64,000 nucleotides of DNA from Ruminococcus sp. (GTDB lineage: Bacteria; Bacillota; Clostridia; Oscillospirales; Ruminococcaceae), in contig NZ_JAFUAG010000041.1 in assembly GCF_017464355.1 (NCBI RefSeq), positions 268,787 to 332,786 on the forward strand. The letters are read 5' to 3'. Position 1 is the first letter of the stretch; every line of letters starts with the position of its first letter. A program made the position numbers and the translations under genes. Below are positions 9,469-18,148 of the stretch, one piece after another. The notes under the pieces are model-generated. The model saw nothing but the letters and a program-made list of their open reading frames with translations, did no database searches and was not told where the DNA came from.

Positions 9469-10614
9469 ATGAACATAAATTTCAGTGAGGTCTTCAAGAA
9501 ACTGAGAAAAGAAAAGGAACTTACACAGGAACAGGCAGCAGAAGTTTTCTGCGTTTCGCCTCAGGCCGTCAGCCGCTGGGAATGCGGGCAGACCACACCT
9601 GATATCACTCTGCTGCCTGTGATAGCAGAATACTTCGGCGTAAGCCTGGAAGTTCTGCTGGGGGTGGAAAATGAGCGCCGCAAGGCTCAGCATGATAAGT
9701 ATATGGCGGATTTTGACAGCGCTATAAGAGAAGGCAGCGTAAATGACTGTATCGAGATATCCCGTGCGGGCCTGAAAGATTTCCCACGGAGCTACGAGCT
9801 TATGAATGCGCTTATGTATGCGCTTTTCATAGCAGGCGATGAAACAGGCAATATCCCAGACTGGAAAGAAAATCAGGCAAAGTACAGTCATGAGATCATC
9901 GACCTCGGCGAGCGCATAATCGCAGGCTGTACTGATGATAATATCCGCCTTGAAGCTAAGGCAAGGCTGGGCTTCCATTACTGCGATGACCTGGGCGACC
10001 TTGAAAAGGGCAGAAAGATCTTTGAGTCGCTCCCCGAGGAGGGGCTTTGCAGAGAAAACTACATCTACTTGGCGCTGCGGGGCGATGAAAGGCTTGACCA
10101 TATCGGCAGACGTGTATGCAGCAGTGCAGGAGATCTTCAGTGGAACATCTGGGAAATGATTTGCTCGGGTAATACGTGGGAAACTGAGAAAAAGGCTGTT
10201 GAAAAGGAAGTATTCACAGCTGAGGAACGCATAAAGTATATGCAGGTGATAGAGGATATCGAAGCACTCATCTTTAATGATGACGACCACGGTTCGTTTT
10301 ATCGTACACTTCCAAGAGAGTATTTCAGAATGATAATCCCCGACCTTATCTCCCTTGGCAGGAAAGAAGAGGCTCTGGCCTACAGCGAGAAGGCCTGCAG
10401 CTATATGGAAAAGTTTTTTGCACTTCCCGAAAAGTACACTTACACTTCGCCGCTGGTAAGGGGTTCTGTATGCAGCAAGAAATGGGAGACCGCAGATGAC
10501 CGTCCCGAAGCAAGGATAGTATACGAGAACTATATCTGCCGTGAATGTTACGACGCAATAAAGGACGAGCCAAGATTTAAAGCTGTCATCGACAGGATAA
10601 AGAAACTCTTCTGA
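9469..10614 (+). CDS. XRE-family transcriptional regulator with helical C-terminal domain
   Basis: Residues 7-60 form a Cro/C1-type helix-turn-helix (FKKLRKEKELTQEQAAEVF, then SRWECGQTTPD), so it binds DNA. The remaining 320 residues are helical and resemble the tetratricopeptide-like sensor regions that often follow XRE domains; no ligand can be named. I placed the start at ATG 9469 because ACGGAGGT lies 8 bases upstream and the protein then begins at the HTH, although the frame is open to 9409. It stands alone between a terminator and a bidirectional terminator. The target genes are unknown. Confidence 0.85.
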   Translation: MNINFSEVFKKLRKEKELTQEQAAEVFCVSPQAVSRWECGQTTPDITLLPVIAEYFGVSLEVLLGVENERRKAQHDKYMADFDSAIREGSVNDCIEISRAGLKDFPRSYELMNALMYALFIAGDETGNIPDWKENQAKYSHEIIDLGERIIAGCTDDNIRLEAKARLGFHYCDDLGDLEKGRKIFESLPEEGLCRENYIYLALRGDERLDHIGRRVCSSAGDLQWNIWEMICSGNTWETEKKAVEKEVFTAEERIKYMQVIEDIEALIFNDDDHGSFYRTLPREYFRMIIPDLISLGRKEEALAYSEKACSYMEKFFALPEKYTYTSPLVRGSVCSKKWETADDRPEARIVYENYICRECYDAIKDEPRFKAVIDRIKKLF

Positions 10615-10621
10615 GCAAAAG

Positions 10622-10646
10622 AGGCATACCCGCAGGTATGCCTTTT
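10622..10646. terminator. Bidirectional terminator
   Basis: Nine-base stem AGGCATACC / GGTATGCCT with loop CGCA, TTTT on the plus side and AAAA on the other flank. It serves the XRE gene and the convergent gene at 10648. Confidence 0.8.
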
Positions 10647-10647
10647 C

Positions 10648-11217
10648 TCATATTCTTCTTTTGGGCTTTTTGAATGGGTCCTGGTAGACCTTTATCAGCT
10701 TGAGCATGGAGATGCGGTAAACTGTGATGTGTATAACACAGCCTATGGCCAGAGCTATCTTCTCGGCCAGCAGCCTGCTGTCATGAATATCCGTCAGCTG
10801 ACCGGATAGCTTTTTGAAATAACTTTCTTCATACCGGTAAATGTAAACACCGTTTATGGCTTCTCTTAAGGCCTCTGCATAAAAGGGAAGTGAGTAGTGG
10901 TAGATATAGAACGCATATGCAATGGGTATCAGTGAGTAGAAGATAAAATATACGGTGTAGAACTTATACTCGCTCTTCGGGAAATGGTATATTGAGGAAC
11001 ATCGCAGATCCCTTGTGAAAACAATGGCAAGCCACGCTATCACACCTGAAACTATCAATGCTGACAAAATGAAAGTCACATACACAGGTGAGTTTACAGT
11101 TTCAAATTTTATCCTTGCGCCTGTTATCGTCATCTTGACAATGACATCATTGAGTATGTACAGAATTGCCGAAAATATGCCCATACGCTTGATAAACCGC
11201 TTGGTGAACAGTGTCAT
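10648..11217 (-). CDS. Hypothetical integral membrane protein
   Basis: I do not recognise a family. The 189-residue product has hydrophobic segments near residues 14-30, 47-68, 88-108 and 152-172, with a Tyr-rich loop (IYHYS, VYIYRYEESY) between the last two and a basic C-terminal tail (KKPKRRI), which suggests a cytoplasmic C-terminus. The start is supported by AGAGGTC upstream and a perfect promoter. It is transcribed alone, converging on the XRE gene. Confidence 0.7.
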   Translation of the reverse strand: MTLFTKRFIKRMGIFSAILYILNDVIVKMTITGARIKFETVNSPVYVTFILSALIVSGVIAWLAIVFTRDLRCSSIYHFPKSEYKFYTVYFIFYSLIPIAYAFYIYHYSLPFYAEALREAINGVYIYRYEESYFKKLSGQLTDIHDSRLLAEKIALAIGCVIHITVYRISMLKLIKVYQDPFKKPKRRI

Positions 11218-11261
11218 TGAAAGACCTCTTTTCCTCAGATAGTTCTTCTGTGTTTCGGTTA

Positions 11262-11290
11262 ATTATATCATATACTTTTATGTTTGTCAA
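11262..11290 (-). promoter_or_regulatory. Promoter of the membrane protein gene at 10648
   Basis: Minus-strand TTGACA (11290-11285), a 17-nt spacer and TATAAT (11267-11262), 45 bases before the start. Confidence 0.85.
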
Positions 11291-11325
11291 TCAGTATCAA
11301 AAAAGTAAAATAATAGTAAAAATGC

Positions 11326-11354
11326 TTGTATTCTCGTTTGTGATGTGTTATAAT
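11326..11354 (+). promoter_or_regulatory. Promoter of the methionine synthase operon
   Basis: TTGTAT (11326-11331), a 17-nt spacer and TATAAT (11349-11354). No S-box, cobalamin riboswitch or T-box could be recognised in the 30-base leader. Confidence 0.75.
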
Positions 11355-11385
11355 ATGACATAGCTGACTTTGGGAGGGACGCAGA

Positions 11386-12075
11386 TTGAACGGATATTTG
11401 CAGGTCGAGCTTGATAGTCTTAACAAAAGTGAAGCTCTGCGGTATATGGGTTACGGCAGCACTGCTCCCGATGAGAAGATCATGTCTATGATGAACGAGG
11501 TCGAGAAAACGCTGCTGCAGGTCATAAAGCCCTGCTGTATCTACCATGTGTTCGATATCGAAGCAAGGGAAAACAGCGTGGCGGTCTGCGGTACGGCGCT
11601 GGTGCTTGAAGGTAAAGCTATAACCGAACACCTGGCAGGCTGCACAAAATGTGTGCTTATGGCAGCGACCCTTTCAGCCCATGCTGACAGGGTGATACGA
11701 CGATATGAAGCTACCGATATGACTTATGCGGTAATGGCAGATTTTCTTGCCAGCGCAGCAGTGGAACAGGTCTGTGACAGGGCAGATGAACAGGTCAGGA
11801 AAGAGTTCGGTGAATTTTACCAGACCTGGCGGTTCTCTCCCGGCTACGGGGATCTGCCGCTGGATATACAGGGCAGCTTTTTAGATGTTCTTCAGGCGCA
11901 GAAACGCATAGGCCTCAACGCCACGGAGAACAATATACTCACCCCGAGAAAATCCGTCACGGCGGTCATCGGGCTGAGCGACCATGAGATACCAAAGGGC
12001 AGGCAGGGATGTACTGCCTGCAATATGAAAGACGTATGCCAATTCAGGAAACGAGGAGATCATTGTGGGATTTAG
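11386..12075 (+). CDS. Methionine synthase reactivation-domain protein
   Basis: Stand-alone equivalent of the C-terminal AdoMet-binding domain of cobalamin-dependent methionine synthase. In the long enzymes this domain reductively methylates the inactive cob(II)alamin form with S-adenosylmethionine and a reducing partner. The family motif RFSPGYGDLPLDIQ is present near residues 146-159, and the C-terminus has a CxxCxxxxxC cluster (CTACNMKDVC). Start: TTG at 11386 with GGGAGGGA 6-13 bases upstream; no better ATG lies nearby. It overlaps the GTG start of the catalytic subunit by 11 bases, implying translational coupling and a shared complex. Confidence 0.9.
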   Translation: MNGYLQVELDSLNKSEALRYMGYGSTAPDEKIMSMMNEVEKTLLQVIKPCCIYHVFDIEARENSVAVCGTALVLEGKAITEHLAGCTKCVLMAATLSAHADRVIRRYEATDMTYAVMADFLASAAVEQVCDRADEQVRKEFGEFYQTWRFSPGYGDLPLDIQGSFLDVLQAQKRIGLNATENNILTPRKSVTAVIGLSDHEIPKGRQGCTACNMKDVCQFRKRGDHCGI

Positions 12076-14431
12076 AGAACTTCTGAAAGAAAAGGAATTT
12101 ATCATACTTGACGGCGCCATGGGTACCATGCTGCAGGCCAAGGGTCTGAAAATGGGCGAGACCCCCGAGGCTATGAATATCGAGAAGCCCGAGTGGCTCC
12201 TTGATATTCACAGACGGTACGTTGAAGCGGGCTCTGATGTGATATATGCCAACACCTTCGGCGCCAACCGTCACAAACTGGCCAAGTGCGGCTACTCGGT
12301 GGATAAAATAATAGGCGAGGGCATAAAGCTTGCCCGTCAGGCGACTGAGGGCACAGATACCCTTGTGGCGCTGGATATAGGTTCTATCGGCCAGATGCTT
12401 GAACCGACGGGGACTTTGGCTTTTGAGGAAGCCTATGACATTTTCAAGGAAATGGTCATTGCAGGAAAAGAAGCCGATGTGGTCGTTTTTGAGACCATGA
12501 CAGACCTCTATGAACTCAAGGCTGCCATACTTGCAGCTAAGGAGAACAGCGACCTGCCTATAATGTGTACCATGACCTTTGAGCAGAATATGCGTACTTT
12601 CACAGGTGTTGATATAAGCGCTATGTGCCTGACGGCAGAGGGCCTGGGCGTTGACGCTGTGGGTGTAAACTGCTCTCTGGGACCCAAGGAGCTTTATCCT
12701 GTTGTTGAGAAGATATGTCAGTGGACAAATCTGCCTGTGGTCGTTAAGCCAAATGCAGGTTTGCCCGACCCTGTTACCAATGAGTATAACTGCTCGGCAG
12801 AAGAATTTGCAGAGCTGGCAAAGGATCTTATCCCCCTGGGTATCAAGATAATAGGCGGCTGCTGCGGTACCGACCCCAAGTACATCGCCTGCTTGAAAGA
12901 AATGCTTGCAGATAAAAAAGCTGTACAAAGAAATGTACATATACCCGCTGTGTGCTGTTCAGCCACAGATGTTGTGGTCATAGACCAGCCCCGTATCATC
13001 GGCGAGCGCATAAATCCCACAGGCAAAAAGCGCTTCAAGCAGGCTCTGCTTGACGGCGATATAGATTATATCCTCGGCCAGGCGATAGAGCAGATAAATG
13101 CAGGGGCAGATATACTTGATGTCAACGTAGGTTTGCCTGCTATAGATGAAAAAGCTATGATGGTAAGGGCGGTCAAAGCCCTGCAGGGTGTGGTGGATGT
13201 TCCGCTGCAGCTTGATTCGACTATTCCTGAGGTCATGGAGACTGCCCTGCGTGTATACAACGGCAAGCCCATAGTCAACTCGGTAAATGCAGAGGAAAAG
13301 TCACTGAACACAGTCCTGCCGCTGGTAAAGAAATACGGTGCTGCCGTAGTCGGCCTTACCCTTGATGAGAACGGCATACCCAAGACCGCTGATGAGCGCT
13401 TCAAGCTGGCTAAGAAGATACTTGACCGTGCCATGGCCATAGGTATCCGCCGTGAAGATGTTTATATCGACTGCCTTACGCTTACAGCTTCGGCTGAACA
13501 GGAAAACGTTATGCAGACAGTAAATGCTGTCCGCCGTGTCAAGGAAGAACTTGGGCTCAGGACAGTGCTTGGTGTTTCAAATATCAGCTTTGGCCTGCCG
13601 AGCCGTGAGATAGTCAACCACAATTTCCTGATGATGTGCCTGACCAGCGGCCTTGACCTGCCTATCATGAACCCCAATATCGATTCCATGACAGCAACTG
13701 TCAGGGCGTATAAGCTGCTGACAAATATTGACAAGAACTCGGTGGACTTTATAGCTCACTATGGTGCAGATACATCTTCCCCGACACCTAAGGCTGAGAA
13801 AAAGTCAGAGATGGATCTGCCCTATGCCATAGAGAACGGCCTTAAGGGCGAGGGCGCCGAGATAACCGCAAAGCTCCTTGAAACCACTGATGCTATGGTC
13901 ATAATCAATGAAATGCTGGTGCCTGCTCTTGATAAAGCAGGTGAACAGTTCGAGAAGGGCAAAATATTCCTGCCCCAGCTTATTCAGACCGCAGGTGTGG
14001 CACAGGCTTGCTTTGAGGTCATAAAGCAGAAAATGCTGGCTGAGGGCGGCAACAGCGTATCAAAGGGGAAGATAATCCTGGCTACGGTAAAGGGCGATAT
14101 CCATGATATCGGCAAGAACATCGTCAAGGTACTGCTGGAGAATTACGGCTATGATGTCATCGACCTGGGCAAGGACGTTGATTACCAGACGGTGGTCGAT
14201 GCTGCCATTGAAAACGATGTTCATCTGGTAGGTCTTTCGGCGCTGATGACCACCACCCTTGTCAGCATGGAGGAAACTATCAAGCTGCTCCGCGCCAATA
14301 ATGTTGACTGCAAGATAATGGTTGGAGGTGCAGTCGTCACCCCTGATTATGCTGAACAGATAGGTGCGGATTTCTACTCAAAGGACGCAAAGCAGTCTGT
14401 AGATATCGCAAGACAAGTTTTCGGCAACTGA
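12065..14431 (+). CDS. metH: Cobalamin-dependent methionine synthase, catalytic part
   Basis: Transfers the methyl group of 5-methyltetrahydrofolate through cobalamin to homocysteine. Domains in order: homocysteine-binding barrel (residues 1-290, zinc ligands in VNCS and GGCCGTDP near 202 and 264), pterin-binding barrel (about 300-560), helical cap and Rossmann B12-binding domain (about 580-788) with the cobalt-ligating DIHDIGKN near residue 678. It ends there, without the reactivation domain, which is the overlapping upstream gene. Length (788) fits the short MetH form common in Clostridia. The start is GTG with GAGGAGA upstream. Confidence 0.95.
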   Translation: MGFRELLKEKEFIILDGAMGTMLQAKGLKMGETPEAMNIEKPEWLLDIHRRYVEAGSDVIYANTFGANRHKLAKCGYSVDKIIGEGIKLARQATEGTDTLVALDIGSIGQMLEPTGTLAFEEAYDIFKEMVIAGKEADVVVFETMTDLYELKAAILAAKENSDLPIMCTMTFEQNMRTFTGVDISAMCLTAEGLGVDAVGVNCSLGPKELYPVVEKICQWTNLPVVVKPNAGLPDPVTNEYNCSAEEFAELAKDLIPLGIKIIGGCCGTDPKYIACLKEMLADKKAVQRNVHIPAVCCSATDVVVIDQPRIIGERINPTGKKRFKQALLDGDIDYILGQAIEQINAGADILDVNVGLPAIDEKAMMVRAVKALQGVVDVPLQLDSTIPEVMETALRVYNGKPIVNSVNAEEKSLNTVLPLVKKYGAAVVGLTLDENGIPKTADERFKLAKKILDRAMAIGIRREDVYIDCLTLTASAEQENVMQTVNAVRRVKEELGLRTVLGVSNISFGLPSREIVNHNFLMMCLTSGLDLPIMNPNIDSMTATVRAYKLLTNIDKNSVDFIAHYGADTSSPTPKAEKKSEMDLPYAIENGLKGEGAEITAKLLETTDAMVIINEMLVPALDKAGEQFEKGKIFLPQLIQTAGVAQACFEVIKQKMLAEGGNSVSKGKIILATVKGDIHDIGKNIVKVLLENYGYDVIDLGKDVDYQTVVDAAIENDVHLVGLSALMTTTLVSMEETIKLLRANNVDCKIMVGGAVVTPDYAEQIGADFYSKDAKQSVDIARQVFGN

Positions 14432-14444
14432 ATAATTCTTTAAG

Positions 14445-14491
14445 ACGTTCCCATAATCAGTATGTAATTACTTTTTATGGGAGCGTGTTTT
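14445..14491 (+). terminator. Terminator after metH
   Basis: Stem ACGTTCCCATA / TATGGGAGCGT (one G-U pair) with a 20-nt loop, then GTTTTTAT. Confidence 0.75.
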
Positions 14492-14492
14492 T

Positions 14493-14717
14493 ATGTCAGC
14501 AACAGCAAAATTCAGACTTAGTATCATCATGGCATTTGTGTTTTCGTTCTTCTCTGCGGGAGCGGGCAATGCTGTAAAGCCCCAGGCTTTCTTTCCCTCT
14601 CAGGCTGTTAGCTTAAAGGAGGAAAAGGTGAGCGAGGGCGGTATCACTGTTATCAAGGGCGATGATATAGAGTTTTCATTCTTTATCGCCGAACTTATAG
14701 GGAAATGTTTTAAATAG
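14493..14717 (+). CDS. Possible small secreted protein
   Basis: A 74-codon frame whose first 26 residues look like a Sec signal peptide: basic start, hydrophobic core (IIMAFVFSFFSAG) and AGNA before a likely cleavage site. The mature part is short and has no recognisable motif. Against it, its start lies at the end of the metH terminator, the only ribosome site is a weak GGGAG inside that stem, and no separate promoter was found. It may be a real leaderless or readthrough gene, or chance. Confidence 0.35.
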   Translation: MSATAKFRLSIIMAFVFSFFSAGAGNAVKPQAFFPSQAVSLKEEKVSEGGITVIKGDDIEFSFFIAELIGKCFK

Positions 14718-14740
14718 TCCGATAATATGTACACTTGGAT

Positions 14741-14769
14741 TTGACAAATCTCCCTCGGGGTGTTATACT
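14741..14769 (+). promoter_or_regulatory. addBA promoter
   Basis: TTGACA (14741-14746), a 17-nt spacer and TATACT (14764-14769), 35 bases before addB. Confidence 0.85.
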
Positions 14770-14803
14770 GTAGATAATCAAGATCATCATGGAGGTCTGC
14801 TGT

Positions 14804-17800
14804 ATGGTAGAGATCATCACAGGCGGCGAGAGAAGCAGCCGTGAAAAGCTTTTTATAGATAGGATATGCGCTGCTGCCTCATCGGGGGGCAGGGTGCTTG
14901 TTATCGTGCCCGACCAGTATTCGTTTGAGTATGATAAAACTCTGTACGAACATCTGGGGGCAAAACGCTTCAACAGTATTGAAACTACAGGCTTCAACCG
15001 TCTGGCCGAGGATATAGTGAATAATTACGGCAGCAAGGCGAAGGACATCGCCAATGACAATGCCCAGATGATACTTATGTACCGTGCTGTGAAAAAGTTC
15101 AGTAAAGAGGGTGCTGTCAGGTATTACAAGAACAGCCTTTCAAAGGCCGCTTTCATCGGTGAACTGACAGGGCTGCTGCCCCAGCTGAGGCAAAGCGGTG
15201 TTACCCCTGAGATGCTTCAGCTTGCAGGTGAAAGGCTGGAGGGCTCTGTTTCGCTGAAACTGCTGGATCTCTCGCAGATCTTCAAAAACTATATGGCAGA
15301 ACTGGAAGCTGCTGATATGAACGATTCACTGTCTGTCATGGAAGAGGCCGTTCAGCTCACATCAGGGAATAAGGTCTTTGAGGGGAAAGAAGTCTTCGTT
15401 TCTGCATTTACCGATTTTTCCTACGATGAAAGAAAGATACTTGATATCTGCATAAGGCAGAGCAGCAGCCTGACAGTTTCACTGCTGCTTGATGATGCCT
15501 TTGCAGCCCGCTGCCGCACCCACCCCTTTGATGTCACTGTAAAGACCCGTCAGCAGCTGGCTGATATGGCAAGGGCACATAGCAGGGAAGTACGCTTTAC
15601 CCGTGCTGAGGATATCGAGTCTGATTCTCTTGAACTTATGCAGCTTTCAGAAAGGCTCTTTGATTATTCGAGAATGAGATTTACTGCCCATAGCGACAGC
15701 GTTCAGGTGCTTGCGGCAGACGATATGTACGAAGAAGCAGACTATATCTGCGCCGAGATATGCCGTCTTGTCAGAGAAAAGGGCTATTCTTACAATGATA
15801 TAGCCGTCACTGTCCGCGGGCTGGAAAGCTTTGGCTCTGTCATAGAAAGCGCCATGGAAAAATATGATATACCTTTCTTCCTTGATAAGCGTGACAGCGT
15901 TGATGCCTCTGCTATAGTACACTACATAAATACAATTTTCAAGACCGTCCTCACCCGTGAGTTCAGGACGGATAATATCATGAAGCTGATAAAGTCCCCC
16001 TTGTTCGGTCTGCTGAACTATGAGATATGCGACCTGGAAGACTATTGTATCCGCTGGGGCGTTGACAGGGATATGTGGTTGGAGGATTTTACTGCCAAGC
16101 CTGAAAACGGCATGAGCCTTGAAAGGATAAACTATCTGCGCAGCCAGGTGATCACCCCCCTTGCAAAATTCAAGGCCGCCTGCCGTGATGCTTCCGCAGA
16201 GGAGATATCACGGGCATTCTATGAGCTGCTGGGAGAACTGCATTTATCCGAAAAGACCTATTCTCTGGTAAAGCGCATCAGCACTTCCGACAACGACACC
16301 GAGATAGAAATGTCCAGGGGCTTGAAGCAGCTGTGGTCCATGAGTTTGTCTGCGGTCAAGTCTATCTATGAGATACTGGGCAGTGACAAGATATCACTCA
16401 GGTCTTATTACGAACTTTACAGCCTTATGCTTTCAAGAATGAAAGTATCTGTCCCTCCCCAGAAGCTTGACTGCGTGCGTGTTATTGATGCTGCCCATTC
16501 AAGGATAGGTTCTGTTAAGGCGGTATTTGCCGCTGAGGTCAACGACGGTATTTTCCCTGCGGCTGTAAAGAGCAGGGGACTTATGACCGAGCATGAGAAA
16601 GAACTGCTCAGGGTAAAAGAAGATATCAACATAGATGCCAATGCTATCAATGACCTTATGCACGAAAGACTTGCTGCGTATTCAGCACTTTGTGCGCCCT
16701 CTGAAAGGCTTTATGTCATCTATTCAAGAGCCGACCTGCTGGGCAATGAAAAGCGTCCATCAGTGCTGGTAAAGGAAGTCTGTGAGGTACTGGGCATAAA
16801 GGCTAAAAACATCAACACACTTCCCGTGGACTTTTTCTGCACTTCCTACAAGACAGCGTATATCAAGTACATAGAGCATTCCCGTGACAATAGCGTGTCT
16901 GTTAGCAGTATAAGGGATTCGCTTATAGCTTCGCCGTATTATTATGAAAAGCTTTCTGCTCTCAGGCAGGCAAATTCCGATGCGCCCTACAAGCTTTCAA
17001 AAAAGTCCGCAGAGGAAACATTTTTTGCAGGAGATCGTGCTGAGGTATCGCCCACAAAGCTTGATAATTATTTCAAGTGTCCCTTCATGTATTTCTGCAA
17101 TTACGGACTTCACCTGAGCCGTTCGCAGAAAATGGATATGGACGGCATGAACAAGGGTCTTATCATTCATTCGGTACTGGAGAAGGCAATTGATACAGCA
17201 AGCGGCGACCCCAAGGAGAACCGCAGACGTTTTCTTGAAATGAACGATGAGCAGATAAACGAACTTATCGAAAACTGCTTTGATGAGTATTACAACGATG
17301 TTTTCTGCGGAGATTTCGGCAAGAGCAAAACTTTCCGCTACCGCTTTGAGCAGATGAAGCACCAGGCCTTCAACATAGTAAGGTATGTGCAGAAAGAACT
17401 TGCTCACGGTGAATTTTCGCCTGTTGTAACAGAGTACAAACTGACAGGCGACGGTGAAGAAAAGCACCTTGACCTTACCCTTGACGACGGCAGGCATATA
17501 GTGCTCATAGGCACTATCGACCGTGCCGATATCTACGAAGATGAGAACGGCAGGCAGTATGTTCGCATAGTTGACTATAAATTCCGCAAGCACGCAAATT
17601 TCGACCTTGCCAGACTTTACTGCGGCCTTGACCTGCAGATGCTCATATATCTTTCCATTCTGCTGGAAACAGGGGCTGCTGTGGGAGAGGATATTCAGCT
17701 GCAGCAGGCGGGTGTTTTCTACCTGAAGCTTATAGGTGACGGCAATTCTCTTTCAGCAGACAGTGAACTTAGCGAAGAAAAGCTGTACAGCGCCGCCTGT

Positions 17801-18148
17801 GAATCTGCCATAAATTCATTTTCACGCAAGGGGCGCATATCGGATATCTCTGAGGTGAACACCAAGCTCGACAGCGAGATAGGAAAGACCGCCCTTACAA
17901 ATATGACTATGAGCGACCCCATGTTCACAGCTATGCGCATATTTGCCGAGCGAAAGGTCATCGAATACGGCAACAGACTTTCAGAGGGTGATATAGATGC
18001 AGACCCTCTGGAGGATATCTGCGGCTACTGCCAGTATGCAGGCATTTGCGGCAGAGCATTTCCCGAAGAGCCGAAAAAGGGTTCAAAGGAACAGATGAAA
18101 GAAGTTCTTGAAGAGATAATGAAAGAAAGCGAGGAGGGTGCAGAGTGA
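14804..18148 (+). CDS. addB: ATP-dependent nuclease subunit AddB
   Basis: Subunit of the AddAB helicase-nuclease, which resects double-strand breaks and recognises Chi for RecA loading. The N-terminus has the conserved VPDQYSFE, but the preceding loop is GGERSSREK and lacks the GxxxxGKT Walker A found in Bacillus AddB. The C-terminal nuclease has IVDYKFR (near residue 922), and the Fe-S cluster cysteines are one upstream (NYFKCPF, near 759) and three downstream in DICGYCQYAGICG (near 1072). The start is ATG 14804, 8 bases after GGAGGT; an upstream in-frame ATG (14789) overlaps that ribosome site. The stop overlaps the addA start. Confidence 0.95.
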   Translation: MVEIITGGERSSREKLFIDRICAAASSGGRVLVIVPDQYSFEYDKTLYEHLGAKRFNSIETTGFNRLAEDIVNNYGSKAKDIANDNAQMILMYRAVKKFSKEGAVRYYKNSLSKAAFIGELTGLLPQLRQSGVTPEMLQLAGERLEGSVSLKLLDLSQIFKNYMAELEAADMNDSLSVMEEAVQLTSGNKVFEGKEVFVSAFTDFSYDERKILDICIRQSSSLTVSLLLDDAFAARCRTHPFDVTVKTRQQLADMARAHSREVRFTRAEDIESDSLELMQLSERLFDYSRMRFTAHSDSVQVLAADDMYEEADYICAEICRLVREKGYSYNDIAVTVRGLESFGSVIESAMEKYDIPFFLDKRDSVDASAIVHYINTIFKTVLTREFRTDNIMKLIKSPLFGLLNYEICDLEDYCIRWGVDRDMWLEDFTAKPENGMSLERINYLRSQVITPLAKFKAACRDASAEEISRAFYELLGELHLSEKTYSLVKRISTSDNDTEIEMSRGLKQLWSMSLSAVKSIYEILGSDKISLRSYYELYSLMLSRMKVSVPPQKLDCVRVIDAAHSRIGSVKAVFAAEVNDGIFPAAVKSRGLMTEHEKELLRVKEDINIDANAINDLMHERLAAYSALCAPSERLYVIYSRADLLGNEKRPSVLVKEVCEVLGIKAKNINTLPVDFFCTSYKTAYIKYIEHSRDNSVSVSSIRDSLIASPYYYEKLSALRQANSDAPYKLSKKSAEETFFAGDRAEVSPTKLDNYFKCPFMYFCNYGLHLSRSQKMDMDGMNKGLIIHSVLEKAIDTASGDPKENRRRFLEMNDEQINELIENCFDEYYNDVFCGDFGKSKTFRYRFEQMKHQAFNIVRYVQKELAHGEFSPVVTEYKLTGDGEEKHLDLTLDDGRHIVLIGTIDRADIYEDENGRQYVRIVDYKFRKHANFDLARLYCGLDLQMLIYLSILLETGAAVGEDIQLQQAGVFYLKLIGDGNSLSADSELSEEKLYSAACESAINSFSRKGRISDISEVNTKLDSEIGKTALTNMTMSDPMFTAMRIFAERKVIEYGNRLSEGDIDADPLEDICGYCQYAGICGRAFPEEPKKGSKEQMKEVLEEIMKESEEGAE

